43,730 bases of DNA from JAAZAI01 sp050942875 (GTDB lineage Bacteria; Verrucomicrobiota; Kiritimatiellia; RFP12; UBA3636): NCBI GenBank assembly GCA_050942875.1, contig JBMNOD010000022.1, forward strand, positions 1-43,730, in the 5' to 3' direction. The translations under genes were made by a program, and so were the position numbers. Under the pieces are notes generated by a model. The model did no database searches. It saw nothing but the letters and a program-made list of their open reading frames with translations, and was not told the DNA's origin. Positions 22,783 through 34,285 of the stretch are shown here, piece by piece (position 1 is the stretch's first letter; every line of letters begins with the position of its first letter).

Positions 22783-24240
22783 TCACTTCTTCCAGAGGCT
22801 GGGCATGAAGAGCATGAGGACGGTGTAGAGCTCGAGGCGGCCGAGGAGCATGCAGGCGACGAGCACGGCCTGGCCGGCGTGGGGGATCGCGGCGTAGTTT
22901 TGGGTGGGGCCGACGGCGTTGAGGCCGGGGCCGACGTTGCCCAGCGAGGCGGCAACGGACGAAGTTGCGGTGACGAGGTCGCCGGTGAAGAAGGTCATCA
23001 GAAACGAGGCGATGGCGAAGACGATCACGTAGAGCATGAAGAAGGCGCCGATGTGGGACACCGTGCCGGGCTCCACGGGCTTGTTGCCAAGCTTGACCGT
23101 GATCGCCGCCGCGGGGCGCATGAAGACCTTGATCTCGCGCAGCACGCTCTTGACGACGACCATGACGCGGACGACCTTCATGCCGCCGCCGGTGGAGCCG
23201 GCGCAGGCGCCGATGAACATCAGCAGCACGAGCACGAACCGCGAGGCGTCCGGCCAGCGGTCGAAGTCCGCCGTGCAGAAGCCGGTCGTCGTCATGACGG
23301 ACGTGCCGGTGAAGAAGCCGTCGCGGAGGCAGCGGCCGAGCGGGAGGCCGCCCGCGCCCCAGCCCCAGGCGTTGAACGCGAGGAAGAGGCCGCTGGCGAG
23401 CAGGATCAGGGAATACACGCGGAACTCGGAATCCTTGAAGTAGCAGCCGGGATTGCGGGTCAGCGCGAGGTGGTGGAGGGAGAAGTTCACGCCGCCGAGG
23501 AACATGAAGACGGTGGCGATGATGTCGATCGCGGCGCTGTCGTAGGCGGCGAGGCTGGCGTTGCGCGTGGAGAAGCCGCCGGTGGCGATCGTGGAGAAGG
23601 CGTGGCAGACGGCGTCGAACCAGCCCATGCCGCCGACCCATTTGAGCAGGATCGTCTCGAGCAGCGTGAGGAGCAGGTAGACGCCCCAGAGGAGCTTGGC
23701 GGTGGTGGCGATCTGCGGGGCGAGGCGGTCCTTGAAGGGGCCGGGCACTTCGGCGCGGAAGACCTGCATGCCGCCGACGCCGAGGAACGGGAGCAGCGCC
23801 ACGCAGAGCACGAGCACGCCCATGCCGCCGACCCAATGCGTGAGCGCGCGCCAGAAGAGGATGCCGCGTGGCAGGGTCTCGACATCGGCAAGGATCGTCG
23901 AGCCGGTCGTGGTGAAGCCCGACACGCTCTCGAAGAGGGCGGGGACGAACGCCGGGATGGAGCCGGAGAGGAGGTAGGGCAGCGTGCCGACGACGACGGC
24001 GAGGAGCCAGCCGATGGTGACGACGCCGAAGCCGTCGCGCCGGGCGAGGCGGACCTCGCCGCGCGTGAGCCACGCGCCGACGAGGGAGAGGCCGACGGCG
24101 AGGCCGCCGGCCTCGAGGAGCGCGAACTGGACGGCGCGGGCGTCGCCGCAGAGGTGCGACACCGGGGCGCAGGCCAGGATGGCGAGGCCGACGACGAGCG
24201 TCGTGAGGGAGACGAGGTGGAGGACGGCGCGCGGGTTCAC
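22783..24240 (-). CDS. trkH: Trk-type potassium uptake membrane subunit
   Basis: TrkH forms the K+ channel of the Trk system in the inner membrane. The 485-residue product is strongly hydrophobic, with about ten membrane helices, and has the four filter-type loops: SVSGFTTTGSTIL, FSTIATGGFSTRN, VMTTTGFCTADF and SLGNVGPGLN. Family landmarks THWVGGMGVLVL, FRAEVPGP and ACAGSTGGGMKV are present. It is the last gene of the cluster, 10 bp after trkA. The start (MNPRAVLHLVSL) is close behind the trkA stop. Confidence 0.95.
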   Translation of the reverse strand: MNPRAVLHLVSLTTLVVGLAILACAPVSHLCGDARAVQFALLEAGGLAVGLSLVGAWLTRGEVRLARRDGFGVVTIGWLLAVVVGTLPYLLSGSIPAFVPALFESVSGFTTTGSTILADVETLPRGILFWRALTHWVGGMGVLVLCVALLPFLGVGGMQVFRAEVPGPFKDRLAPQIATTAKLLWGVYLLLTLLETILLKWVGGMGWFDAVCHAFSTIATGGFSTRNASLAAYDSAAIDIIATVFMFLGGVNFSLHHLALTRNPGCYFKDSEFRVYSLILLASGLFLAFNAWGWGAGGLPLGRCLRDGFFTGTSVMTTTGFCTADFDRWPDASRFVLVLLMFIGACAGSTGGGMKVVRVMVVVKSVLREIKVFMRPAAAITVKLGNKPVEPGTVSHIGAFFMLYVIVFAIASFLMTFFTGDLVTATSSVAASLGNVGPGLNAVGPTQNYAAIPHAGQAVLVACMLLGRLELYTVLMLFMPSLWKK

Positions 24241-24250
24241 GGACGGCGCC

Positions 24251-25603
24251 TCATCGACGGAACATGTCCTGGAGCTTGCGGACGGCCGAGCGGTGCGAGA
24301 AGACGAGCATCCGGTCGTTGGCGTTGAGGGTCATGTCGCCCGTGGCGGGGATGACGCCGCCGTCGCGCAGGACGACGGCCACGATGGACTCGCGCGGGAA
24401 GCGGATCTCCTTGAACGGGACGCCGAGATGACGGTTGTGCTCGGAGACCTGGATGTCGAGCAGTTCGCCGGGCATGTTGTGGACGATGGCGGCGGCGCGG
24501 ACGTTGCGGCGGCGCAGGTGGTGCATGATGCCGTGGACGAGGGACTCGAAGGGGCTGATGATGCGGTCCACGACGCCGAGCGCCTCGATGGCGGGGATGT
24601 AGTCGGTGCGGCTGATCTGGGTGATCGTGAAGTCCACGCCGCGCTTGCGCGCCATGAGGCAGTTCATCACGTTGTTCTCGTCGTCGCCGGTCACGCCGAT
24701 GAAGGCGGTGCGCTCGACGATGCCGGCGTCGTCGAGCGCGGTGGCGCCGAGGGCGTCGGTGTTGAGCACGACGGCGCGCTTCAGCTCGCCGGCGCAGTGG
24801 AGCGCGCGTTCCTTGTCGCGCTCCATGAGCACGACGTCGACGCCCCAGGTTTCCAGCGTGCGCGCGACGGCGAGGCCGATGTCGCCGCCGCCGCCGACGA
24901 CGACCTTGACGAAGGGCGTCAGCCCGGGGTTCATCCAGACGGAGAAGGCGCGGATGTCGTCCGGCTCGCCGACGAGGTAGACGGCGTCGTCGCGGGCGAT
25001 GGCGGTGTCGCCGCGCGGGATGATGAGGCTGTCGCCGCGCCGGATGGCGATGAGGCGGATGCGGTCGAGCAGGTCGCGGTCGGGCAGCGTGGCGGGCGTC
25101 AGGCCGACGGCGGGGCTGTCGGGGCCGACCTTGAAGCCGGCGACCGTGGCCTTGCCGCCGAACAGGTCGAACGATTCGATCGATCCCGGCAGGGCGAGGG
25201 CGCGGCAGATTTCCTCGGCGCAGGCCGTCTTGGGGTTGATCACGAGGTCGATGCCCATCTTCCCGAGGTCGTAGTGGGGGGAGACGCGCTGGTACTGGTG
25301 GTTGGCGACGCGGGCGATCTTTCGCGGGACGCCGGCGGCGTGGGCGAAGAGGCAGGCGAGGATGTTCGTCTCGTCCGAATCGGTGACGGCGACGACGATG
25401 TCCGCCTTTTCGGCTTCGGCCTCGGCGAGCACGTCGGGGTCGGCGCCCGAGCCGCAGACGGTCATGACGTCCAGCGCGTCCTGGGCGAGCGCGAGGGCCT
25501 CCTCGCTGGGGTCGATCAGGACGACGCTGAAGCGTTCTTCCGAGCTGAGCCGTTTGGCGAGGAGCCGCCCGGCGTTTCCCGCGCCGATGATGATGATTTT
25601 CAT
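24251..25603 (-). CDS. trkA: Trk system regulatory subunit, NAD-binding
   Basis: TrkA is the peripheral nucleotide-binding subunit that gates TrkH. The 450-residue product has two RCK repeats: a first Rossmann unit MKIIIIGAGNAGRLLAKRL (1-19) with acidic DPS after strand 2 and VCGSGADPDVLAEA, and a second starting KVVVGGGGDIGLAVARTLE near residue 225. Each is followed by a TrkA_C-like domain (SLIIPRGDTAIARDDAVYLV; VVLRDGGVIPATGDMTLNAN). The tandem arrangement and length are normal. It lies 45 bp downstream of the EF-G-like gene and 10 bp before trkH. Confidence 0.95.
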   Translation of the reverse strand: MKIIIIGAGNAGRLLAKRLSSEERFSVVLIDPSEEALALAQDALDVMTVCGSGADPDVLAEAEAEKADIVVAVTDSDETNILACLFAHAAGVPRKIARVANHQYQRVSPHYDLGKMGIDLVINPKTACAEEICRALALPGSIESFDLFGGKATVAGFKVGPDSPAVGLTPATLPDRDLLDRIRLIAIRRGDSLIIPRGDTAIARDDAVYLVGEPDDIRAFSVWMNPGLTPFVKVVVGGGGDIGLAVARTLETWGVDVVLMERDKERALHCAGELKRAVVLNTDALGATALDDAGIVERTAFIGVTGDDENNVMNCLMARKRGVDFTITQISRTDYIPAIEALGVVDRIISPFESLVHGIMHHLRRRNVRAAAIVHNMPGELLDIQVSEHNRHLGVPFKEIRFPRESIVAVVLRDGGVIPATGDMTLNANDRMLVFSHRSAVRKLQDMFRR

Positions 25604-25648
25604 GGTGAGAAACGGGCGGCGCCTCGCGGGCGGGCCCCGGGGGCGGGG

Positions 25649-27682
25649 CTAGTCCTCGGCCTCGCGCTGCTTGTAGGGCGATTCGGCGATGATCTTGGGC
25701 GCGACGTTGGAGGGCACCACGTCGTAGCGCGCGAAGGTCATCTCGAAGGAGGCCTGGCCGCCGGTGATCGAGCGCAGCTCGGCCGCGTAGCGGAAGAGCT
25801 CGCCCTGCGGGACTTCGGCGAGGATCACCTGCATGTCGTCCTCGTTCTCGTAGCCGAGGACGCGGCCGCGCTTGTGCGTGAGGTCGCCGGTCACGGCGCC
25901 CATGAACTGGTCGGGCGTCGAGATGCGCACGCTCATGATCGGTTCGAGGAGGACGGGGCGCGCCTTCGAGAGGCCGTCGCGCAGCGCGTAGGAGCCGGCG
26001 ATCTTGAACGCGATTTCCGAGGAGTCCACGTCGTGGAAGGAGCCGTCGTAGACGCGCACCTTGATGTTGACGACGGGGTAGCCGGCGACGGCGCCGTTCT
26101 GCATGCGCTCGACGACGCCCTTCTCGATCGCGGGGATGAAGTTGCCGGGGATGGAGCCGCCGACCGTCTCGTCGACGTACCAGTCCGCGTCGCCCTCGGG
26201 GAGGGGCTCGACCTTCAGGTAGACCTCGCCGTACTGGCCGCGGCCGCCCGACTGCTTCTTGTGCCGGTGGTGGCCGGCGCCCTGCGCGGTGACCGTCTCG
26301 CGATAGGCGACCTTGGGCGTGCTGAGCTTGACGGAGACGTTGGACATCTGCTTGAGCAGGTTCACGGCGGTGTCGAGGTGGACGTCGCCGAGGCCCTTCA
26401 GGACCGTCTCGCGCGTCTCGGCGTTGCGCTCGACCTGGAGCGTCTGGTCCTGTTCGAGGAGGCGCTGGAGCGCCGGGCCGAGCTTGTCTTCGTCGGCCTG
26501 CGAGGCGGAGGTGACGGCGGCGAACATGACCGGATCGGGGAACTTCACCGGACGTGCGCGCAAGTTGCTGCCGACGGCGCAGAGCGTGTCGCTCACCTTC
26601 GTGGCCTTGAGCTTCGGAATGGCGACGATGTCGCCGACGCTCGCGGTCGTGACGCTGTTGTGCTTCTTGCCGCAGGGCGCGAGCATCGAGGCGACCTTTT
26701 CGCGGCCCGAGGAGGGGTTCTCCACTTCCGTGTCGACGTTGATCGTGCCGGAGAGGATGCGGACGTAGCTCATCTGGCCGACGAAGCTGTCCGACACCGA
26801 GCGCCAGACGAGGCCGAAGAAGGGGGCCGTGGGCGAGGTGTCGATCACCTTGCCGTCGATGTCCGTCCGCTCGCGCTGCATCGGGTTGGCGGACCACTTG
26901 ACCATCACGTCGAGGAATTCCTGGATGCCGACGCCGGTGAGCGGGAAGACGGGGACGACGGGAATGAACCCGCCGTTCGCGGCGGCCTGGACGAGGCCGG
27001 CCTCGATTTCCTCGGCGGAGAGCGAGCCTTCCATGAGGTACTTCTCGGTCAGCTCGTCGTCGCTCTCCGCCGCGCGCTCCATGAGCAGCTCCTTCGCTTG
27101 CGCGGCGGCGTCCGCGTAGGCGGCGGGGACGTTGTCGGCGAAGACCGAGACGACCGACGCCTTGTCGTCCGCCGGGAAGGCGACGGGGATGCAGCCGTCG
27201 CCGAAGGCGTGGCGCAGCGACTCGATGGTCTTGTGGAAGTCGGTGTTGTCCTTGTCGAGGCCGGTCACGGCGACGACGCGCGAGACGACGCCCGTCTGGT
27301 CGAAGGTCTTCCAGGCGCGGCGCGTGCCGACCTGGACGCCGCTGCCGGCGTCGACGGTGACGACGCCGGAGTCCGCCGCGCGGCAGGCCGAGCGGAGCTG
27401 GCCGTAGAAGTCCATGAAGCCCGGCGTGTCGGTGAAGAAGAGGTTGTATTCCTTGCCGTCCGGCGCCGTGTATTTCGTGTTGAACGTCGCCGAGAAGATC
27501 GAAATCTTGCGCGATTTCTCTTCCTCGGTGAAGTCTGAAATGCTGCTGCCGTTGGCCGTGGCGCCAAGGCGGTCGTTGAGACCAAACTTGAAGGCCAAGG
27601 CGTCGGTCAGCGCGGTCTTGCCGGTGCCGCTGTGGCCTGCGATCACAAAGTTTCGAACGTTTTCAACGGGTATGTCATGCAT
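25649..27682 (-). CDS. Elongation factor G-like GTPase paralogue with a degenerate G4 motif
   Basis: The 677-residue product has the EF-G domain order: an N-terminal G domain, domain II, domain III (LGDVHLDTAVNLL), domain IV (KKQSGGRGQYGEVYLKVEPL, PGNFIPAIEKGV) and domain V (EPIMSVRISTPDQFMGAVTG). G1 is GHSGTGKT (16-23) and G3 DTPGF (85-89). The switch region EEEKSRKISIFSA is that of the FusA2-like branch rather than the canonical RGITI. The usual NKxD (G4) is TGLD at 140-143, so the residues that read guanine are replaced. It may have altered nucleotide use or act as a ribosome-associated factor rather than a translocase. It is the first gene of a likely operon with trkA and trkH and has its own promoter at 27780-27808, divergent from tig. 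Confidence 0.88.
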   Translation of the reverse strand: MHDIPVENVRNFVIAGHSGTGKTALTDALAFKFGLNDRLGATANGSSISDFTEEEKSRKISIFSATFNTKYTAPDGKEYNLFFTDTPGFMDFYGQLRSACRAADSGVVTVDAGSGVQVGTRRAWKTFDQTGVVSRVVAVTGLDKDNTDFHKTIESLRHAFGDGCIPVAFPADDKASVVSVFADNVPAAYADAAAQAKELLMERAAESDDELTEKYLMEGSLSAEEIEAGLVQAAANGGFIPVVPVFPLTGVGIQEFLDVMVKWSANPMQRERTDIDGKVIDTSPTAPFFGLVWRSVSDSFVGQMSYVRILSGTINVDTEVENPSSGREKVASMLAPCGKKHNSVTTASVGDIVAIPKLKATKVSDTLCAVGSNLRARPVKFPDPVMFAAVTSASQADEDKLGPALQRLLEQDQTLQVERNAETRETVLKGLGDVHLDTAVNLLKQMSNVSVKLSTPKVAYRETVTAQGAGHHRHKKQSGGRGQYGEVYLKVEPLPEGDADWYVDETVGGSIPGNFIPAIEKGVVERMQNGAVAGYPVVNIKVRVYDGSFHDVDSSEIAFKIAGSYALRDGLSKARPVLLEPIMSVRISTPDQFMGAVTGDLTHKRGRVLGYENEDDMQVILAEVPQGELFRYAAELRSITGGQASFEMTFARYDVVPSNVAPKIIAESPYKQREAED

Positions 27683-27779
27683 CAGTCGGGATCCAATTCT
27701 GCAACGGAAGTTGCGCTAGCGGGAAGAGCAAGGGGCTCGAACGGAATGTCGGCAAAGCCCTTTCCAAACAAGTCAGAGT

Positions 27780-27808
27780 AGTATGCCACAAAGCGCTTAA
27801 GCCTTCAA
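27780..27808 (-). promoter_or_regulatory. Predicted promoter of the EF-G-like gene
   Basis: Minus strand TTGAAG (27808-27803), 17 bases, CATACT (27785-27780). It lies about 100 bp upstream of the start codon. Confidence 0.4.
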
Positions 27809-27871
27809 CTGGAATCAGCGCCGACCCCGCAGCCCCTTTCGGTTTTTCAAATTTTTCAGGGGTTTTCCGGC

Positions 27872-27901
27872 TTTTCACGCTATAGGCGGATATGCTATAC
27901 T
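27872..27901 (+). promoter_or_regulatory. Predicted promoter of tig-clpP-clpX
   Basis: TTTTCA (27872-27877), 18 bases, TATACT (27896-27901) with an upstream TGC that gives an extended -10. Transcription would start about 25 bp before the tig ATG. Confidence 0.55.
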
Positions 27902-27932
27902 TAGTGATTCGACTTCAAATCAAGGCATTTGC

Positions 27933-29249
27933 ATGAACATCGACATTGAAATCAATTCCCCGACCCGCAGCAAGCTGCTCTGCACCGTGACTTCCGAGGA
28001 GTACGAGGCCGAAAAGAAGCTGGTGACTCGCGAATTCGTCTCCAAGGCCGTGATTCCCGGCTTCCGAAAGGGCAAGGCGCCCCGCGAGGTCGTCCTCGAC
28101 CGGTTTAGCAAAGACATCACCAATGAAACGGTCGGTCGCGCCACCCAAAAGTATTACACCAAGGCCGTCGAAGAGAAGGAGTTGAGGGTCTTCGAGCTGG
28201 TCGACGTCAGCACGGTCAAGCGGACAGACGAGGGTGGGCTTGCCTTCACCGCGACGGTCGATCTGGTGCCGGAGTTCGAGTTGCCGGAGTTCGAAGGCAT
28301 CCCTGTGGACAGCGCCGACACCCCGACAACCGACGAAGATGTCGAGAAGCAGTTCGAATCCATCCGCAAGAGCATGGCGACCTTCAAGGACTTCACGGAA
28401 GGCTATGAGGCCGTCCAGGACGACATGCTTTTCATTTCCTACACGGCGACGGTTGATGGCCAGCCCATGGAAACCGCGGTTCCCGACGCGGGGCTGTTTG
28501 CCAAGCGCGAGGATTTTTGGTGCACGGTGGGTGGCAAGCATCTCCAGATTCCCGGCCTTGCCGATGCGCTTGTCGGCGTGAAGCTTGGCGAGACGCGCGC
28601 CGTTCAGGTCGTGTTTCCGGAAGACTTCTCGAACGAGAAGCTTCGAGGCGTCGCGGCCGACTACGACGTCGTCGTGAAAGAGGGTCGTCACCTTGCGTTG
28701 CCGGAGATCGACGAAACGTTTCTCAAGAGCTTCGAGTGCGAGACCCTTGATCAGCTCAAGGAGCGCATTCGCACCAACTTGGAGACGTACGCCCGTCAGC
28801 AGGATCGTCAGCGTCGCTCCCAGCAGATTGTCGATTATCTCTTGAAGGCGACGCCCTTCGAAGTGCCCGCCGCGGAATTTGATCGCCAGACGGAGGAGGC
28901 TCTCAACCTCCTCGTCCAGTACGGCATGCGCCGAGGGGTCTCCAAGGAGGATCTGGCCGCCGAGCGCGAGCGCCTCACCGCCACCGCCAAGGAACAGGCG
29001 GACGGGCGGATCCGCACCAGGATGATTCTGCGCCAGATCGCCTCGAAGCTCGAAATCAATGTCCCTGAAGACGATTTTGACCGATACCTTGTCGGGCGCT
29101 TCCACCGCGAGCGCCTGGGCGAAGCCGAAATCAAGGAGACGCTCAAGAATCGCGATCGCATGGACATGCTCTACACCGATGCGGTCATTCAGAAAACTCT
29201 CGACACGCTGCTCGACAAGGCGAAGCCGACAGACACGCTCAACGCCTAG
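27933..29249 (+). CDS. tig: Trigger factor
   Basis: Trigger factor is the ribosome-bound chaperone with peptidyl-prolyl isomerase activity. The 438-residue product has the ribosome-binding signature VIPGFRKGKAPREVV (about 41-55; family GFRxGKxP). A PPIase (FKBP-like) domain follows with EGYEAVQDDMLFISYTATVD and GLADALVGVKLGETRAVQVV, and then a long helical C-terminal arm (RQTEEALNLLVQYGMRRGVS). Length and order are normal. It is first in the cluster tig-clpP-clpX, a common bacterial arrangement, 50 bp before clpP, and has its own promoter. Confidence 0.95.
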   Translation: MNIDIEINSPTRSKLLCTVTSEEYEAEKKLVTREFVSKAVIPGFRKGKAPREVVLDRFSKDITNETVGRATQKYYTKAVEEKELRVFELVDVSTVKRTDEGGLAFTATVDLVPEFELPEFEGIPVDSADTPTTDEDVEKQFESIRKSMATFKDFTEGYEAVQDDMLFISYTATVDGQPMETAVPDAGLFAKREDFWCTVGGKHLQIPGLADALVGVKLGETRAVQVVFPEDFSNEKLRGVAADYDVVVKEGRHLALPEIDETFLKSFECETLDQLKERIRTNLETYARQQDRQRRSQQIVDYLLKATPFEVPAAEFDRQTEEALNLLVQYGMRRGVSKEDLAAERERLTATAKEQADGRIRTRMILRQIASKLEINVPEDDFDRYLVGRFHRERLGEAEIKETLKNRDRMDMLYTDAVIQKTLDTLLDKAKPTDTLNA

Positions 29250-29299
29250 TTCGCGCCAGAGCCGCAATCCCGTTTCATCATTTTCATCCGAGGTAGCTT

Positions 29300-29908
<609 letters not shown>

Positions 29909-29912
29909 CAAG

Positions 29913-31322
<1,410 letters not shown>

Positions 31323-31656
31323 AACCTGGCGTTTTAGATGAGAAGAGAGGAGAGGAGAGAGGAGTTCAGGCCGGGGGCGCCCCAGACCCCGTTAGCACCT
31401 TCTTTTCGTGTCTTTCGTGGCCATTCCCCACTCGGCGAAGCCGCCGCGGCACTAGCTCTTAACCCCCAACCCCTGAACTCCCTTTCGTGTATTTCGTAGT
31501 TCAAAAAACGTCCCGCCTCCCTTCCGCAGTTCGACAAAGCCCTCGACAAAGGTTCCCTCGGAATCCCTGACCGCCAGCCGCTGAATCTGCCAAAGCTCAC
31601 GACAAAGTTGCCCTCCGGCTCAAGTTTCAAGTTTCAAATTTCAAGTTTCACCCATC
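31323..31656. repeat. Intergenic repeat mosaic between clpX and lpxC
   Basis: Three recognisable pieces are present. At 31340-31393 a GAGAGGAG tract leads into GTTCAGGCCGGGGGCGCCCC AGACCCCGTT. The same pair occurs at 39507-39570, and its reverse complement borders the potC array at 34255-34286. At 31402-31503 TTTCGTGTCTTTCGTGG-like words and CTCGGCGAAGCCGCC recur near 39692. At 31621-31650 four copies of the heptamer TTTCAAG stand just before lpxC. No gene is visible. Confidence 0.6.
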
Positions 31657-32676
31657 ATGCCCACAGAATACCCCATCGGCCGAATTGTCGCTGGCGACGC
31701 CGCCGCGATCGCCGAGGCTGCCGCCCGCATGCGAGACCAGCCTGTGGATCTCGAACGCCTTCACAAAGGTCCCTATCCCTACTCGCTGAAACACACGACG
31801 ATCGGCTCCACGCAGTCCGTCTCCGGCCATGCGACGTTCAGCCCGCGCAACAGCACGTTGACGTTCTCGCCCGCCAGAGAAGACGGCTGGTGGATCCATC
31901 GAACAGACCAGAAAGAGCAGTTTCCCTTCAAGGTCTCCGTGCGCAACGTCTGGACGACCGCCCGCAACATCGTGTTGCGCTGCGGCAGCCAGCACAACTA
32001 CCTGCGCATGGTCGAGCACATCATCGCCCTGCGCGTCGGGATGGGGCTGGACAGCCTGCTCGTCGAGACGGACTCCGGCGACCCGCCGCTCTTCGACCGC
32101 GGCAGCCTCGACCTCGTCGAGACGATCGAGAAAGCGGGCATTGTCGAGGCGGATGGTTCCGCCAACTTCATTACAGTCAAGGAGCCGGTGACTTTCGGCG
32201 GCACGCGCGGCGACTTTTTGACCTTCCTGCCCGCCAGGCCCGGCGAGCTCGGCCTGCGCGTCGATTGCGCAATCGACTTCGCCTCTGTGATCGGCCAGCA
32301 GCGCATTCGCTTCGACGTGACGCCCGAGAACTTCCGCATTGGCGCGGAAGCACGCACCAACGCCCCCTCAAAGGAATTCTGGTACACCAAGACCATCGGC
32401 AAGCTCTTCGCCGACACGCGCAACCTCGGCTACACGACCAACAACATCCTGATCCACGGCAAGACGAAGTACCTCAACGAGCCCAAGCTCTTCTTTGATG
32501 GCAAGACGCTCGAAGCCGTCTGGCACCGTGCCACGCTTGATTTGCTCGCCGCCGTCGCGCTGCTCGACACCGGCCGCTTCGCCGGCACAATCGTCTCGTA
32601 TCGCGCCGGCCACACGCAAGACGTGCGCATGGCCGGTTTGCTCTATCTCAACGACCTCATCGTGCCCCACGCCTGA
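31657..32676 (+). CDS. lpxC: UDP-3-O-acyl-N-acetylglucosamine deacetylase
   Basis: LpxC is the zinc amidase that commits UDP-GlcNAc to lipid A synthesis. The 339-residue product has the catalytic MVEH (Glu120, His121), the H-x3-D zinc ligands as HRATLD (about His290 and Asp294), and the final conserved GH in YRAGHTQD (about His318). NAL/LLVETDSGDPPLFDRGS and IDFASVIGQQ..ARTNAP also follow the family pattern. The N-terminal ~30 residues and some loops are divergent, so it is a distant member, but all catalytic positions are kept. The start has no clear ribosome-binding site; the TTTCAAG repeat stands directly upstream. With hldD this implies an LPS outer membrane. Confidence 0.88.
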   Translation: MPTEYPIGRIVAGDAAAIAEAAARMRDQPVDLERLHKGPYPYSLKHTTIGSTQSVSGHATFSPRNSTLTFSPAREDGWWIHRTDQKEQFPFKVSVRNVWTTARNIVLRCGSQHNYLRMVEHIIALRVGMGLDSLLVETDSGDPPLFDRGSLDLVETIEKAGIVEADGSANFITVKEPVTFGGTRGDFLTFLPARPGELGLRVDCAIDFASVIGQQRIRFDVTPENFRIGAEARTNAPSKEFWYTKTIGKLFADTRNLGYTTNNILIHGKTKYLNEPKLFFDGKTLEAVWHRATLDLLAAVALLDTGRFAGTIVSYRAGHTQDVRMAGLLYLNDLIVPHA

Positions 32677-32685
32677 TCCGTACGA

Positions 32686-33945
32686 CTAGGCCGGGGCATC
32701 GCCCCAGTCGGGCACAGACACCGTCTCGCCATCCTTCAAGGCCGACTGGTGCGCAGCCACGCCCATCGCCATGTAGCGGACGGCTTCCCAGATGTTGATC
32801 TCGGGGATGCGATCATGTGCCACGGCATCGACGAATTCATGGACGAGATAGGGGTGCGAGCCGCCATGGCCTTCGGGGGTGAACTCCATGCTCAGCAACT
32901 CGTTGTCGTCCTTGTCCTGGTGCAAGGCCTTTTTGAAGGCGAACTGGACTTCGGGTGGCAGAGGATCGGCCATCTCGGCGGAGGTCAGGTGAAGGGTTTC
33001 CGTCACCGGGAGGTTCGACAAATCGAGATTCTCGAAATCCGGACGCTCCGTCGCGAACCAGCGGTTTTCGGAAAAGCTGCCGCGGGTTCCAAAAATGCGG
33101 AAGGTCTCGCTGTCGGCTCCAACCGTGCCGGGCGTCTCCCGCGTCTCGAGGATGCGAACGACCGCCCCGTTGCTCATTTTGAACAAGGCCATTTCATTGC
33201 TGAAGGCGTAGTTTTTGAAATGCGGATCGCCAGTCCGGTTCGCATGGCCGTAGGCGTTGACCCTCACGGCATGGGCGTTCATCACGCAGACGGGGCCGCT
33301 GACCGAGTGGGTCGGGTAGTGCATGGGGCCGCCGCGGACGCCCCGACGCCAGTAGCGCTCGCTGTACGCCAGCCATTCCTTTCCGGATTGGCTGGACGTC
33401 CGCGCATGCTGCACCTGGCGAAGGTTGCACAAGGAATAATCGACGTCATGCATGTAGTCGCCCTCGGCATAGACGAAATCGCCGAAGGCGCCCTCCCGCG
33501 CCTTTTTGCGGCAGAACATCGCCTGAGGGCGATAGTAGGTCGTTTCGCCCAGCATGTAGTGCCGCCCGGCGCGATTGACGGCGGCGACCAGCTTGTCGCA
33601 CCAATCGAGGATTTCGTCGTCGTCGGGGATCGACGTGATGGGCACTGCGCTAAGGACGTGCTTGTCATGCTCGAGCGCCTGGATGCACTGCGGGGCGTGC
33701 AGCCACGGCTGGGTGAAGATGGCGAGCGCATCGAAATCGGCCTTGCAGATGTCGTCGAGCGACGGGTAGAGGTCCCGCTCCCGGTCGAGCTTGTCGGCGT
33801 AGAAGGGGTCGTTCCCGAATCTCTCCAGCGGACCCGGCTCCCGGTCGCACAGGCCGATGCGATCCACGAGCGGATGTTGTTTGAAAAGGGGGACGAAAGC
33901 GCTCCCAAACCCCCCAAGACCGACAAACCCGATGCTGATGCCCAT
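32686..33945 (-). CDS. Gfo/Idh/MocA-family oxidoreductase
   Basis: The start at 33945 is chosen for its AAGGAGAG ribosome-binding site and because the product then begins with the nucleotide-binding strand MGISIGFVGLGGFGSAFVPL (GxGGxG at 9-14). The 419-residue protein has the Rossmann domain, a KHVLSAVPITS strand in place of the common EKP motif, and a C-terminal alpha/beta domain with GGPMHYPTHSVSGPV and ending YMAMGVAAHQSALKDGETVS. These enzymes oxidise or reduce sugars or related polyols with NAD(P); the substrate cannot be told. It converges on lpxC with a 9 bp gap and has its own promoter at 34049-34077. An N-terminal extension to 34203 is open but not protein-like. Confidence 0.85.
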   Translation of the reverse strand: MGISIGFVGLGGFGSAFVPLFKQHPLVDRIGLCDREPGPLERFGNDPFYADKLDRERDLYPSLDDICKADFDALAIFTQPWLHAPQCIQALEHDKHVLSAVPITSIPDDDEILDWCDKLVAAVNRAGRHYMLGETTYYRPQAMFCRKKAREGAFGDFVYAEGDYMHDVDYSLCNLRQVQHARTSSQSGKEWLAYSERYWRRGVRGGPMHYPTHSVSGPVCVMNAHAVRVNAYGHANRTGDPHFKNYAFSNEMALFKMSNGAVVRILETRETPGTVGADSETFRIFGTRGSFSENRWFATERPDFENLDLSNLPVTETLHLTSAEMADPLPPEVQFAFKKALHQDKDDNELLSMEFTPEGHGGSHPYLVHEFVDAVAHDRIPEINIWEAVRYMAMGVAAHQSALKDGETVSVPDWGDAPA

Positions 33946-34048
33946 GACAACTCTCCTTGCTTGCTTGTTTCCAGTCGAACCCCATGCGAGGGTCATGCTG
34001 CGCATCAGGCGCAAGACCGCCAGCCAGGGGTTTTGGATTTTGCTGACG

Positions 34049-34077
34049 ATTTTAACACACACGGCCGACTGGCTCAA
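34049..34077 (-). promoter_or_regulatory. Predicted promoter of the Gfo/Idh/MocA gene
   Basis: Minus strand TTGAGC (34077-34072), 17 bases, TAAAAT (34054-34049), about 100 bp before the start codon. The rest of the 33946-34285 gap holds only the GGGAC/CCCCGG repeat border near 34255. Confidence 0.55.
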
Positions 34078-34285
34078 GCGACTTGAAACTTGGCCTGGCA
34101 ATCGGCCGGTCGCCGGGGTTGGTCTTCGGCGCATCAATCCACACGACTTCGGCATCGCCCCTGAAAGCGGCGCCACCACAACAGAAACAAGACAAGAGAA
34201 CAAGCTGAAAGGTTGTTTTCATGGCGGAGCTGCCTGATTGCAGGGAGGCTGGTCAAACGGGGTTTGGAGCGTCCCCGGCCTGAAC

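Noticed and set aside
23984..27538. Very long plus-strand frame across trkH, trkA and the EF-G-like gene
   Set aside because: Antisense to three well-supported genes, low-complexity composition, no motif.
33946..34203. N-terminal extension of the Gfo/Idh/MocA gene
   Set aside because: The extension precedes the Rossmann strand, has no protein-like sequence, and contains the predicted promoter; a strong ribosome-binding site stands at 33945.
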